Shown: positions 12,601-23,763 of the stretch, piece after piece
Layout of the letters: each line of letters begins with the position of its first letter
Numbering within the stretch: the stretch's first letter is position 1
Assembly: GCA_030052745.1 (NCBI GenBank)
Contig: JANBVO010000013.1
Span: 703,614-767,613 of the forward strand
Direction of reading: 5' to 3'
Length of the DNA stretch: 64,000 bases
From: Pleurostoma richardsiae
Lineage: Eukaryota > Ascomycota > Sordariomycetes > Calosphaeriales > Pleurostomataceae
Translations under genes and position numbers: made by a program
The notes under the pieces: model-generated
Seen by the model: only the letters and a program-made list of their open reading frames with translations
Databases searched by the model: none
What the model was told of the DNA's origin: nothing

Positions 12601-15282
12601 AGCCGTCAGACGTCTCTGTACCGCCTCTAGAGGGCTCTTGTGGGTTACTAGAGGAGGGTGCATTGGCTGCGAAGACCTCGACTCGTCTATGGCTGCAGGA
12701 CTGTTACGTTCTGTCAGGGAAGAGTATGCAGGCAAGCAGTTGGTTACCTTAGATCTGCACTCGAGTGCTGCAGATGCGTGGTCGGAGAGTTCTATTGCAC
12801 ATCTGATCCAAGTCTTCAAAACGGCCATCGGTTCAACAAGGACAGAGGCGGATCAAGAGTTCGAGTTCGCGGAGCGAAATGGCACGCTCTATGTACCTCG
12901 ATTCTACAAGGATGTCGAGAGGACTCAGGCTGCCTTCACCGATGAGTCCAGCGGCGCTCAACGCGCCCCGGCTAAGGAGCACTTCCGCCAGGAAGGCCGA
13001 GTACTTAGGATGTACATCGGCACTCCTGGCCTTCTCGACACAATGACATACAGGGATGACACCGATTTCGTCCACGGTGCCCTCCACCCAGATTACATGG
13101 AGGTCGAGCCGGCGGCTTTTGGCGTCAACTTTCGCGATGTTATGGTGGCCATGGGGCAGCTTGGCACCCAGACGGCCATGGGCTTTGAGTGTGCCGGCGT
13201 GGTGACCCGCGTCGGCACCAATGCTGCTGCTCAAGGGGACTTCAAGCCCGGGGACAGGATAGCAACAATGCTGTTTGGGAACTACGCCAGCCTTGTGCAG
13301 ATGCCATACACCAACGCGGCGCACATTCCTGATAGCTTAGACTTCGAGACGGCAGCCTCGATACCAATGGTATTTGCGACAGCCTATATTGCCCTTTTTG
13401 ACACAGCCAGGCTGAAAAAAGGTGAGAGTGTCCTGATTCATGCTGCGACAGGAGGTGTTGGCCAGGCTGCTATTATCCTGGCTCAGCATGTTGGTGCTGA
13501 GATCTATGCAACGGCTGGTACTCCAGAGAAGAGAGCACTATTGATCGAAAAGTACGGGATCCCCCCCGGACATATCTTCTCGAGTCGCGATACATCTTTC
13601 GGGGGCGGCGTGCGCTCAATAACACACGACAAGGGCGTTGATGTCGTTCTCAACTCTCTATCAGGACCGCTGCTGCAAGAAGGCTTCAACTGTCTGAGAC
13701 GCTTCGGGCGCTTCGTGGAGATTGGGAAGCGCGACCTCGAGGTCAACAGCAGCCTAGAGCTGGCTACTTTCAACCGCTGCGTTTCCTTTTCGCACATCGA
13801 CCTCTCGCAGACCTCTTTGTATGATGGTGCTCTTCTCCATCGCACCATGAAGGAGATCATGCGACTCTTTAGTGAAGGCCACATTCGAACGGTCACACCC
13901 TTGACAGTTTACCCGCTGTCTGAACTTGAGAAGACTTTCCGCCTCATGCAGGCTGGTAAGCACGTCGGAAAGATCGTCATCGCAGTGACCCCCGACGAGC
14001 TTGTACCGGTGAGTTCCTTGGCTATGTCTACCGCCCTTCGTTGCAGGACTTACTGACGGTACGAAATCAGGTTCAATCCCAGAGGCCACTAGCAAGGCTT
14101 CGATCTGACGCGTCGTATCTGATTGTCGGTGGCGTCGGGGGGATCGGGCAGTCTGTGGTCCAATGGATGGCCGAGCATGGTGCCGGAAACCTCATCGTGC
14201 TTTCTAGAAGTGCAAGTAGGGATGGCAAGATAGCAGCACTAGAGAAGGAGATAGCCGCATTCGGCACCAAAGTGAAGGCAGTCAGCTGCGACGTCACAGA
14301 CGAGTACGAACTGGTGAAGGCGTTGTGGCGCTGCCAACGGGATATGCCACCAATCCGTGGTGTGATTCACGGGGCAATGCTTTTGCGAGTAAGTGCTTTC
14401 TGATCAGACTGGTGCCCAATTTGAAGCTATGGGGGGTGGCTGACAATGTCCTTCTAGGACTCGATTTTCGACCAGATGACATATGAGAACTATCAAGCAG
14501 CCGTGCGGCCAAAGGTCCAGGGGAGCCTGAACCTGCATCGAGCCTTTGATGGCATGGAGCTGGACTTCTTCATTATGCTCTCTTCTATTGTTGGCGTCAT
14601 GGGTAATCTCGGTCAGGCCAATTACTCGGCTGGAGGCAGCTTCCAGGACGCACTTGCGACATATCGAAACTCACGCGGCCTGGTGGGAGCTTCAGTCGAC
14701 ATCGGCGTCGTTCGCTCGGTGGGCTACGTTTCGGAACACAGCGACACGGCCAAATTCCTTATCGACATTGGCCACAGATTACTGACGGAAGACGATGTGC
14801 TCAAGGCCATTGGCTACGCAGTGGCCTCCCCATACTGTGGCCAGATCATCCTTGGTCTGAACACGGGCCCTGGGCAACACTGGGAGAAGACTTGCATGGG
14901 TCGCGATATGCGTTTCGGCCCCCTGCGGTACCGAGAGACGACCACTCAGGCTTCGGCACCATCCGGTGGCGCAGCTGACATGGGCGCTAAGATTTCCCAG
15001 GCGACCACCCTCGAAGACGCAGCGGATGCAGTGGTGGAAGGGGTTCGCAAGAAGCTCATGGACATTTTCATGCTGTCGGAAAGCGAGGTTGACGTATCCA
15101 AGGGGCTCTCAGACCATGGAGTGGACTCTCTCGTGGCCGTTGAACTGAGGAATTTGTTGGCGTTGCGGGCCGGAGCCGAAGTCTCCATTTTCGAGATTCT
15201 GCAGAGCCCGTCCATTGCGCGCCTGGGTCTGCTAGTGGCCTCGAAGAGCAGCCATATTGACCCATCTCTTATTCCGGTATAA
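6641..15282 (+). CDS. Highly reducing polyketide synthase, KS-AT-DH-CMeT-ER-KR-ACP, 14 exons
   Basis: Iterative type I PKS making a reduced, C-methylated chain. Exons: 6641..6745, 6868..6939, 7014..7100, 7175..7232, 7305..7564, 7635..7692, 7765..7780, 7837..8362, 8430..9090, 9146..10321, 10402..12138, 12204..14008, 14071..14388, 14458..15282; together 7704 bases, 2567 residues, all junctions GT-AG. Landmarks: KS Cys176 in DTGCSTT and His311 in EAHGTGT; AT Ser661 in SHSSG (usually GHSSG); DH His991 and Asp1178 (HPTTLD); methyltransferase LEIGAGAGG near 1452; ER nucleotide motif near 1999; KR Tyr2349 (QANYSAG); ACP Ser2517 (HGVDSL). All domains look complete, so a fully reducing, methylating enzyme is expected. 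It carries no release domain, which fits hand-over to the adjacent NR-PKS. The 5' exons are the least certain. Confidence 0.93.
7765..7780 (+). other. 16-base micro-exon in the HR-PKS KS domain
   Basis: Introns 7693..7764 and 7781..7836 flank only 16 bases. Together with one base before and one after, they encode VMSSLT. The KS consensus between NPDM and LLSPDG needs this peptide, and all phases agree (1 + 16 + 526 bases). Confidence 0.75.
8578..8645 (+). repeat. Asn-Gly-rich repeat in the KS-AT linker
   Basis: An imperfect 12-to-15-base repeat encodes several copies of NGHTNG/NGDLNG/NGLTNG between the KS and AT domains of the HR-PKS. It is low-complexity and probably a flexible linker. Confidence 0.8.
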
Positions 15283-17043
15283 CACTAGAACGGTACGATT
15301 ATAACGAAGTTGCGGCAGGTTGAGAGTGGATTCGTAGTTTGACTCAGTTGCTCAGATAGATTTCATTTCACGTCATTCGCGATAGGTCGTGTGTCTTCCT
15401 CCTTTGCAAGCGATTATCCGCGATATCTTCTAAGATCTGGAGATTTTCAGGCCGCATGAGTAGCTAAAAGCAACCAGCAACCCCTCAGAACGATAGCATC
15501 CTCCGATTGGCGATTGGCATATGAAATTGAGAACAATATGACAAGTAGACCATGATAACTTCAACCAACACCGTCTTATATAGCCATGATCGTCTTTCTA
15601 GCCAGACTATCAATGCAGGCCCAAACTCCGCACAAATACTCGCCGGCCAGATTTGTAATAGACTGTCGGTTTCCACCTGCGAAGCACATTATCCATCAAC
15701 CACACGAGTGCCGGATATGGCCAGCCATGGTGGACGTAGGCTGCCCAACCGACGAGATTCTCCGCGCCTACACTCTCTAGCAACACAAGGCTGGTCCGTC
15801 GGGTACATAGAGCGAGATCGATCGTCCGGTCACTTCCAAGGGCAGACTTCCACTCCTCGACTAGTATCTCGGTCCATTGCCGAGCGTGAAGTAGATTGAC
15901 GGGCCACAGGGTAGTCGTGCTACTACTTATCGCCCCAGTGAACATTACCGCCGTGTTGAGTCTCAACATGTCATCCCTTGGGGCTGCATATTGCACACGA
16001 AACCCTAAGTGGATGATACAAGGCACTAAGAGGCAGGATCAGGAAGCTATGACACGGTCTTTGCGGATTGTTGTCATCGTCGAACACGGCAAACAAGGCT
16101 TTCTGATGAAGGCAACTCTCAGCGCGTATCTGTACGGATGGCGCGGTTTCTTGTGCAAGTTCGGATCAGGCAGTCTCGGTCGTGACAGGACGTACGCCGC
16201 CTTTCAACCCAACGAAAACGCAGTGAAGCCCTTAACGGATGCTCTCTTGCAAGACCTTTTATGGGAAATAACGTGAAGTGCTCTGCCGCGTCCATCTCTC
16301 GGGTCCAAACGACGGAAGACTCTCAAGGGTCACACAATATTCAAGAGGAAAATAATCATCATGTAGAAGACGATGCTCAAGAGGCAGAACCAGGTGATGA
16401 GGTGCTGTCAGATCAACCCTTAACGATAGAGGAATGGAACGTATAGGGGTGAACTACACTAGACTAGGCCGCCTCAGGAGGTTTGTTGGTTTGCCCTCCT
16501 TGTGATCATTGGTAAAAGTAGAGAAATGCAGGTTGATTTGTCCTAAGAACAATTATTGTATAACAGCGTCTATAACCATAATATATACACCCGTCCTCTC
16601 CACCCCGCCCTGGCGCATGGTTATACCAGTGCTTACTGCTTAGCTTATAAGCCTCAATACCTATCTTTCTATGTTCTACCTATAGGGGACCCCATAGAGA
16701 TTTCAGCAATCATCCTCTCAGAAATTCATTCCTCTAGTCCCTGCAACTTCCGGCCTCTTACCGTATTTGAAGTTGATGCAATGTATATCTGTGGCGCAAA
16801 GTTGTATAATGGTGTACATTCGGCGTGTGCTAATTACGTGTTTGGCCTCACTTTAGGTCAAGTGGCTGGAGTTGGCGGAAGTCGTCTAGATTAACTACAG
16901 TATAGAGTTAACACGCCACAAGAAACTCCGTGGTATAGACAGAAATAACACGGACAATATTAGAAGCTGCTCATTAATTACTCGCCTGCTCAACCCTGCA
17001 CTAGATCTGGAATGGTGATCTGGCAAGTTTGATTCAGACTATC
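15283..17043. other. Region between the HR-PKS and the first oxidase, no gene recognised
   Basis: Both neighbours end here (HR-PKS stop at 15282, oxidase stop at 17044), so it should hold two 3' UTRs. Open stretches of up to about 138 codons exist on both strands but match no family I recognise. Bases 16540..16700 are AT-rich. One AACTCCG lies at 16924..16930. Confidence 0.6.
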
Positions 17044-18575
17044 TTAGGCTACGGGCACACTCTGCTGGTTGTGAAAGACATCATGCGGGTCCACGCTTGC
17101 CTTGATATCCTTGAGCCTGTCCAGATTTGAGCCCCAGTAACCGACCCTTGCAGAATCGCTGTTCTCTCTAGGATCGACGTAGCCAGCGTATTGTGGGTAA
17201 TATGAGGCGGGATGTCCACTGGTGATGACAGTGTTCATACCATCGAGGAATTCGAATGTGGTGTCGCTCACACGGCCGCTTGTCTGGCCATACGTGAGCA
17301 TTACAAACGTCATGTCGCGATGTGGCATGGCTGTAGCATTCGAGGCAGTATTTCCTATGGCACCGCCAAGAAGCTCGAAGTTAACTGCCCAAAGCTGCGT
17401 ACCGTTCGTGGTGGTCTCGAGGTAGTCAAAGAAATTGTCAGCTACATCTCCTGGGACTTCAGTGTCCGCCTCAAAAGCGATACACTTCGCATAGAAGTAT
17501 GCCGGGTATGCCAGGCCACTCTGGATGATTTGTTCATACCATGCGACTGAGGCCACGTTGTAGTCCGTATAGACTTCTGAAGAGACTGAATCTGGTGGCG
17601 CCGTAGAGAAAAGGCTCTCCAAATCCAGAGCGTCAAGTTCTGCCTGGGTACCGAAGTAGGCCCCAGATACTGAGATGTAACCGGGATTGACGGATAGGGT
17701 AGACGACATCTGCCATGGCGCATCACCTTGGTAGACCCAGCCCTGCCAGGCCTTGAAGATCTTCGCTCTCGTGCTAGAGTTAGCTGCCGTCCACCCCAGA
17801 AAGTAGCTGACTGTTGATGGCGGCGCCGGATCAGTTCGGAAGACGAACTCGGTCACTGGAAGAGTTAGCACTCAGCAGTGAACCTTGTCGCTCCAAGTGA
17901 AATTACGGAGACGAACCGATGCCGAACGAAGCAGCCGCACCCCTTATCGCAAAAAAGAGATCAGGGTGCTGCGTTTCCGATGCGCGGACGATGGAGGAGT
18001 TGGCGAGGACAACTTCTACCTCGACGATGTGGTCAAGCGTGTATCCTGACATACGAGTGGTCGCTCCTACGCCTCCCACTGTCGCATGTCCACCAATCCC
18101 AATGTTTAGGCTGATACCGTGTGGGATGCTGCGCCGACCCGAACTGTACAGATCCCCGTTCAACTCCTCCAAAAGCATACCGGCGCCTACAGTAGCTTGG
18201 AAAGTTGAGGCATCTAGCGAGAAGGCCTTTAGGTTGTCCAAATGGATGGACAACTCGCCAGTCGAGGACCCTGTGACAATTGCGTTAGCCATGCGGTAGT
18301 AGGCCTTACTGAAAGAACTGCTTACCGTAGTTTCCATAATTGTGCCCCCCACTTCTTGGCTGCACCTTGACGCCAGCGCGGACCGCACAGGAGACTGCGG
18401 CTGCAACCTGTGCGGCAGTTGTCGGAAGGACTACTGCAGCCGGTACGACAGGAATATCCAGATTATAGGGCTCAACCGCATCGGTGTAGTTCTGCTGACT
18501 GGGAAATGCAACTAGGGTTGAGTTGCCTTGCATTGCGGCCAATAGGCACTGGGAGAAGGTGCCAAGGCCATACAT
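17044..18575 (-). CDS. FAD-linked (berberine-bridge-like) oxidase 1
   Basis: Flavin-dependent oxidase of the FAD_binding_4/BBE class, common as a tailoring enzyme in fungal polyketide clusters. Exons 18575..18326, 18270..17917 and 17855..17044 (introns of 55 and 61 bases) give 471 residues. The FAD domain has RSGGHNY, whose His is the usual 8-alpha flavin attachment, then GGHATVGGVG and RGAAASFGI; the C-terminal end has the BBE-type HDVFHNQQS. At the position where relatives have Cys (GTCPGVGIGG), this protein reads GISLNIGIGG, so a second covalent link to FAD is not expected. An in-frame TGA lies just before the ATG and no clear signal peptide is seen, so a short upstream exon is possible. 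It is divergent from oxidase 2. The substrate is presumed to be the PKS product (inference). Confidence 0.85.
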
Positions 18576-18998
18576 ATTGGCTCAAATGGAGGGGCACGGT
18601 CGGATACAGGAACATTTACTCACCCAGAACGAACGCCGCAAGGTGGCGCCGTCCTTCTTATCAACTCCCGACCGAGTCAGACTCGCATGATCATACTGCA
18701 GTGCATCGAGATCTTCAGAGCATCTCGGGTAAGTCCGTAAGTCCGGGGTGAGTTTAAACTCCGGTGCTGATGTGCGTGTAACTAAGTGAGTTCTGATGTC
18801 CGTGCTGATTCTTCTGAACTCCGTGTCAGTTAGTGTCCCCCGGAGTGGTGCTAATTCCAAGTAATTCATCGTTCGGGAGGGGGAATTATTAGAATCGAGT
18901 CGCTTTTGTCATATTACTAAAGGCATTAGATACTTATCTCGAGTCTCGTCACTGTTGTTAGTTGCTGTCACAAGGAGCGGCAATCCAGCACTAGGAAC
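18576..18998. promoter_or_regulatory. Bidirectional promoter of the two oxidases, with CGGAGT motifs
   Basis: This 423-base region lies between the start codons of two divergent flavo-oxidases. It contains CGGAGTT on the minus strand at 18757..18763 and 18817..18823, and CGGAGTG on the plus strand at 18841..18847. These are the same motif as in the shared PKS promoter, which suggests common control. Confidence 0.5.
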
Positions 18999-20716
18999 AT
19001 GTTGTTCGTTCCGGTCTTCACCATCCTACTTGGCGCGACGACGGCAGCAAATGTAGATAACATATTTCGTCCTTTTGTTTCCAACGATACCGAAATCTTA
19101 CCCTTCGCAGACATTAGCAACATATCAGATTTGAGTCAGAGATGGGACGTCCTCTATGAACCAACGTATCTCGGGGCCGTGAAACCCGCAGGGGAAAAAG
19201 ACCTCCAGGCCATCGTGAGATTAGTTCGTCACATAGGTAAATCGCAAGTGCTGACAGTAGCGATGCTAGGTAAAAATAGCGTCCGCGAGGGGGATTCCAT
19301 TTCTTGCAACTGGTGGGGGACATGGAGTCTCAGCGACTCTTGACAATCTCAGAAACGGTCTCGACATTGATTTGGGCAACTTCAAGTCCGTTCACCTAGA
19401 TATCGAGCGCAACAGACTGACAGTTGGTGGCGCCGTTCACTTTGGGGATGTAATCGATTTGCTGTACAATTCTTCAAGGGAAATTCGTGAGTCGCTCCGA
19501 GAGTGGATCACAGATGGTCTGCTAATGAGAGAAAGCCATTACCGCCTCACCATGCGTCGGTATGCTGGGCGCCACATTGGGGGCCGGAATCGGCATCATG
19601 CAGGGCATTCGCGGCCCATTGCTTGACTCTTTAGAGTCTGTACGGCTGGTCACAGCATCGGGACAGATTGTAACGGCTTCAGAGGGTGAAAACGAGGAGC
19701 TCTTCTGGGCTTTACGGGGCGCCGGTCATAACTTCGGTATCATCACCTCTGCGACCTATCGAGTCTACCTGGCCACGAACGATGGTCAGGTCACCAATGC
19801 CGACTTTCTCTTCCTTGCTCCGCAAAACGGCTCTGTCTGGAGTTATATGGCGTCACTGGATGATACTCTTCCCGCCGAACTGGCTTTCACATTTTTCGTG
19901 TCAAGGAATCCTCTAACACCGAACTCAACTGTGGTGAGGCGATTGCTGCTGCATGTCCTCAGTCCGCATAGAGCTAACATTGGAATGGCAGCCGATCATT
20001 GCAGTCAATGCGGCGTATTTTGGACCCCAGGCAGAAGCCCTGCCACATCTGCAGCCTTTGATTGACCTGGGTCCGGTAATGAGCAACATCTCCACGGTCC
20101 CGCTGAATGAAGAACTCGGCGCGCAGTTCTTCGGGATAAGTGCGGGAAACGGTGCTTGCGACACAGGTAACATCGTTAATGTCTACGGTCTGGCGCTGAA
20201 ACACACCGATGCCTCCGCTTGGGAGACGCACTTCAATGATCTTACTAGCTTCTTCCACGAGTACCCCGAATATGAAGGACGAGTGCTCATCCAGCGGTTT
20301 CCCAACCAAGCAGCCGTCGCTGTTGCCGACTCAGCTACTGCATATCCCCACCGCGAAGCCAAGATTCATCTGTAGGTCCTAAGCCCCACCCTCGCCGCCG
20401 CAAACCCAAAGGTACAAACACAGGGTGTTGCGGCGCATAGCGCAACCAGCTGACATGTGTATCCTTTGATAGGAGCATGGAGGGTTGGTACACTAATCGA
20501 AGCCTGGACGATGCCGTAAATGCATTCCTAGACGCATCCCGCGCCAAGTTCCAACAGACGAGCGGGTTTTCGGAACAGGCGGTCTACGTCAATTACGCCC
20601 ATGGCGACGAGGGTCCTGTGGCTTGGTATTCAAGCAGAAAATTGCACAAGCTCAAAGCCTTAAAGACGCGGTGGGATCCGACGGGGCTGTTCAACTGGTA
20701 CAATCCCATTGCTTGA
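18999..20716 (+). CDS. FAD-linked (berberine-bridge-like) oxidase 2, secretory signal
   Basis: Second flavin oxidase of the same superfamily but a different subfamily. Exons 18999..19214, 19270..19486, 19536..19933, 19992..20371 and 20473..20716 give 1455 bases, 484 residues. Introns are 55, 49, 58 and 101 bases; the fourth exon start is supported by a GCTAAC branch point before GCAG. Residues 1-17 form a hydrophobic signal peptide. ATGGGHG carries the His and ASPCVGMLG the Cys expected to bind FAD at two positions. The C-terminal end has the family motif VNYAHGDEG and WDPTGLFNWYNP. It pairs with oxidase 1 on a divergent promoter, so both are probably tailoring enzymes. The order of action and substrates cannot be told from the sequence. 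Confidence 0.85.
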
Positions 20717-21605
20717 TTAATTAATTTGCGCCAGGCTGAGCAACACAGCTTGGCTGTCAGCCATCGAACACGCGCCACAGGAGTACCAAGTTATATTGCC
20801 TTCTCAACGTTCTTTCAGCTCTTTGTAACAACTCATTCTTCGTAACACAAGACATTAACCCTTCTGACCTCATATCGTGACACCTAAAGCCAGCAGGATC
20901 TGCCTCCCCGTACGTATGAGCCGAGCCTCATCCTTCCTGGCGAGGCTGGCCAATCTCAAGAGCAAGTCTCGATTGACTTGAGAAGCCCACAGAGGATTGC
21001 GTCTATAGATAGGTACCGATAGGGCGCAAAGCTGCCGGTGATCCGCTACGTACCGAGTTTGGCACGACGCCGGCGCTCCCTTGGGGCAGCAGGATGGGCC
21101 GGGCCGGGTTACGCACAGATCTTAGCGTGAGCGGCGCTCTGGGCGGCGCGATAGGACTCAGATCTTGGTCTGCAACAAGACTGTTCCGGCTTATTCCATG
21201 CAAGCCAGGGATGCCCGATCAGTACATACACTGTAAGCATTACATTAGCGCTCACCACCCTCAAGGGAACCCGTTGAGACTCCTTCGCGGGCTGGCAGTG
21301 CCGGGAAGTCGTGGCGATTGGCTTGCGTCCCGGGTATAATTATTCCGCCATCCGATTCGCCCGATTCCGCGAAGGCGCGCGCGGGATGGAGTGGCGACTA
21401 GAAATAATGTCACCATACATCCCGGCCGTTCGCTGACAACCTCGGACTTGACCTGCGGCACCCAAGACGACCTCAGCTGTGCCGATCACCGTCCGATCAC
21501 CGCCCGCGAGCCGTCCAACCCTGAGTTTAGATAAGCTGTCGTGGGGCGCCGTCCAAGTCTGCTTGCTTGCTGCTTGGCGGCCACGACTCGCCGCCGTACT
21601 CAACC
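20717..21605. other. Region upstream of the Zn2Cys6 regulator, no gene recognised
   Basis: Holds the 3' flank of oxidase 2 and the 5' flank of the regulator gene. No coding sequence is supported and no CGGAGT copy was seen here. Confidence 0.6.
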
Positions 21606-23763
21606 ATGTATGCCCGCAGCGAGTCTCGCCAGCAACCCGGATATGCCTGTGAGGGTGAGTAGCAGTCGGCCATGCCATGTCCCGTGCACTGCGGGTCCGT
21701 TTCCATCGAGCCGGGTAGTGCTAACGCAGCAGCTTCGACCAGAGTGCCGCAAGAAGAAGCTGCGGTGCGACAGACAGCGGCCTCACTGCGGGGCCTGTAT
21801 TATCGCCGGCGTCGCCTGTCGGGTCATCGACCGGCGCATGCCTCGTGGTCCAAAGAAAGGCAGCTTCGAGGCCCTTCGCAACCGCATAGGTGAACTGGAG
21901 CGACATCTCTCTAGCATCCAAACGTCCAGCGCCATCACCGCAGAGCCCGTCCAAGATCTGGAAGAGTTTGAAGGTAGGCACGCATCTGCCATGCACGCCT
22001 GAGAAGCTTCACGCCCCGCCTTACCCCTCAGGGACCGGCTGCAACCTTATGAGCAGTTGTCTGTATCCATCGGTGAAGGTCACGATGCAGGGACCGTTGT
22101 TCGGTGATTGCAGTTACTCACACTCTATGCTCTCATTCACGCACAACAGGAAAATTCTACTCTGCTGACTATCCCAGTATTGAACTGGGAGGCTTCAGAT
22201 GAAGGCCAAAACGCAAGGCTCTCAGTCTCGAGTTCGAGCACTACGAGGGACCCCCAAAGCGCTCTTGCAACCCCGACTTTCTCCAACGCGACGTCGACTA
22301 AAGCGAGCCCAACACAAAGTCTACCGTCATATCACACTTCGGTGTGCGACGACTTGCAAATATCCGATCTCATGAAGGCTGACCTGTAAGAGCTGACCAC
22401 ACCAATGGCGATGCCCCTCAGAGGCATTAGGCAGTTCTGCGATTATACTAATCGTCTGTCAAGGACTCAGCTTTACTTTGACCGCGTCCATCCTGTAGTT
22501 CCAATGTTAAATCAAGCCAGAGTTGCCCAGTTCTCCAGAGACTCGAGAGCCATGAACGAATACCGGCAGTGTTTACAGTTCGCCATGTGGACCGTGGCAA
22601 TAACGTTCTCCAGCCAGTTCGGCCACCTTCGGGAGCCCATGTACTCCAGAACGCGCGCTCTTCTCGAAGCTCTCGACAACAAAGAGTCGGACATGAGAAC
22701 ATGCCCAATTGAGCAGGTGCAGTCGTGGATTCTACTGACGTTCTACGAGTTCACCAAGTGCAGTTACCGGCGGGCATGGCTAAGTGCCGGTCGCGTCTTT
22801 CGTCTAGTGCATCTGGCTAGACTTCATAACCTGGACAATCCCAAATTTCAATCAATCAGTGAACTCGAGATGGACTCAATCGGCAAGGAGGAGAAGAGGC
22901 GCACGTTTTGGGTTGCGTACTGCCTGGACAGGTTCATAAGCGTCAGCAATGGCGCGCCAATGACCCTTCTGGAAGAAGTCGTGAGTTGAGATCGCCAGAT
23001 GGCCGGTATGAGGACAGCTCACTGACTTTCTGTTAAGGTATGCACGCGGCTCCCGTGTCCTGATATCGAATTCGTAAACGGGCCCTTAACGCCAGGGCCG
23101 TTTTTATCCGAGGTCATGGCATCTGCGGACCCGCGGGCCTACTCCCCGCTCGCTGAATGTATCATCTTGGTGACCATCTGCGGAAGGGCCCTCGTGCACA
23201 AACAGGTCACGGATGTGGAGGCACTATACGGCAACTCACCTATAGAGTTTGCGCTCCGGCATGACTGGCTCGACTCTCTACTAGTTACCCGGATGAACAG
23301 CCTGGAGGTCAACTACCCGCGGGCTTCATTAGCCAGCGACCCCATGACCATGTTCGCACATCTGGTGGCCCGAACAGCCATCATATATCTCTGTCATATC
23401 ATGGAGCCGCTCTCCAACGATATACAGACGTCACCCTTAGTCTGGAGCCAGCAAGACCGTGGTGTGGTAGCGGCCCAGGAAATCTCCCGCCTGGCAGGGG
23501 AGCTGGAACACCTCGGCTACTTCAAAGCGCACACTTTTACCCCCCTCCCTATCTATTTGAGCGCAGCCAAGCTTCGGTCCCACATAGAACGCCGGAAATC
23601 GCAGCTTCAGTCCAGCCCAGGCCTTATGCGCGAACTGGAGGAGTCCCTGCAGGCCTCTTTAGATGCACTACGGAAGCTTGGTTCGGTGAACAACCTGGCC
23701 ACCTATTACCTGGAGTTGGTGAAGGCTAACAAGACTTCGGAGATATGCTTCAGGTTGGAGTAG
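21606..23763 (+). CDS. Zn2Cys6 (GAL4-type) transcription factor, probable cluster regulator
   Basis: DNA-binding nuclear regulator. Exons 21606..21654, 21743..21973, 22178..22385, 22431..22980 and 23038..23763 give 1764 bases, 587 residues. The first join (GAGG/GTGAGT to CCAG/AGTGC) is decided by the zinc cluster: only this phase rebuilds ACEECRKKKLRC with all six cysteines in C-x2-C-x6-C-x6-C-x2-C-x6-C spacing. A basic/helical stretch (GSFEALRNRIGELERHL) follows, consistent with a dimerisation linker. Exons 4-5 are the fungal-specific middle homology region (LYFDRVHPVVP, EEKRRTFWVAYCLDRF). The ATG has a good context (tcaaccATG). The 204-base second intron and the 45-base third intron are the least certain. 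Its position inside the cluster suggests control of the PKS and oxidase genes (inference). Confidence 0.85.

Noticed and set aside
15610-16026. Minus-strand open frame of 138 codons between HR-PKS and oxidase 1
   Set aside because: No family features, no clear promoter or splice partner; length is within chance for this region.
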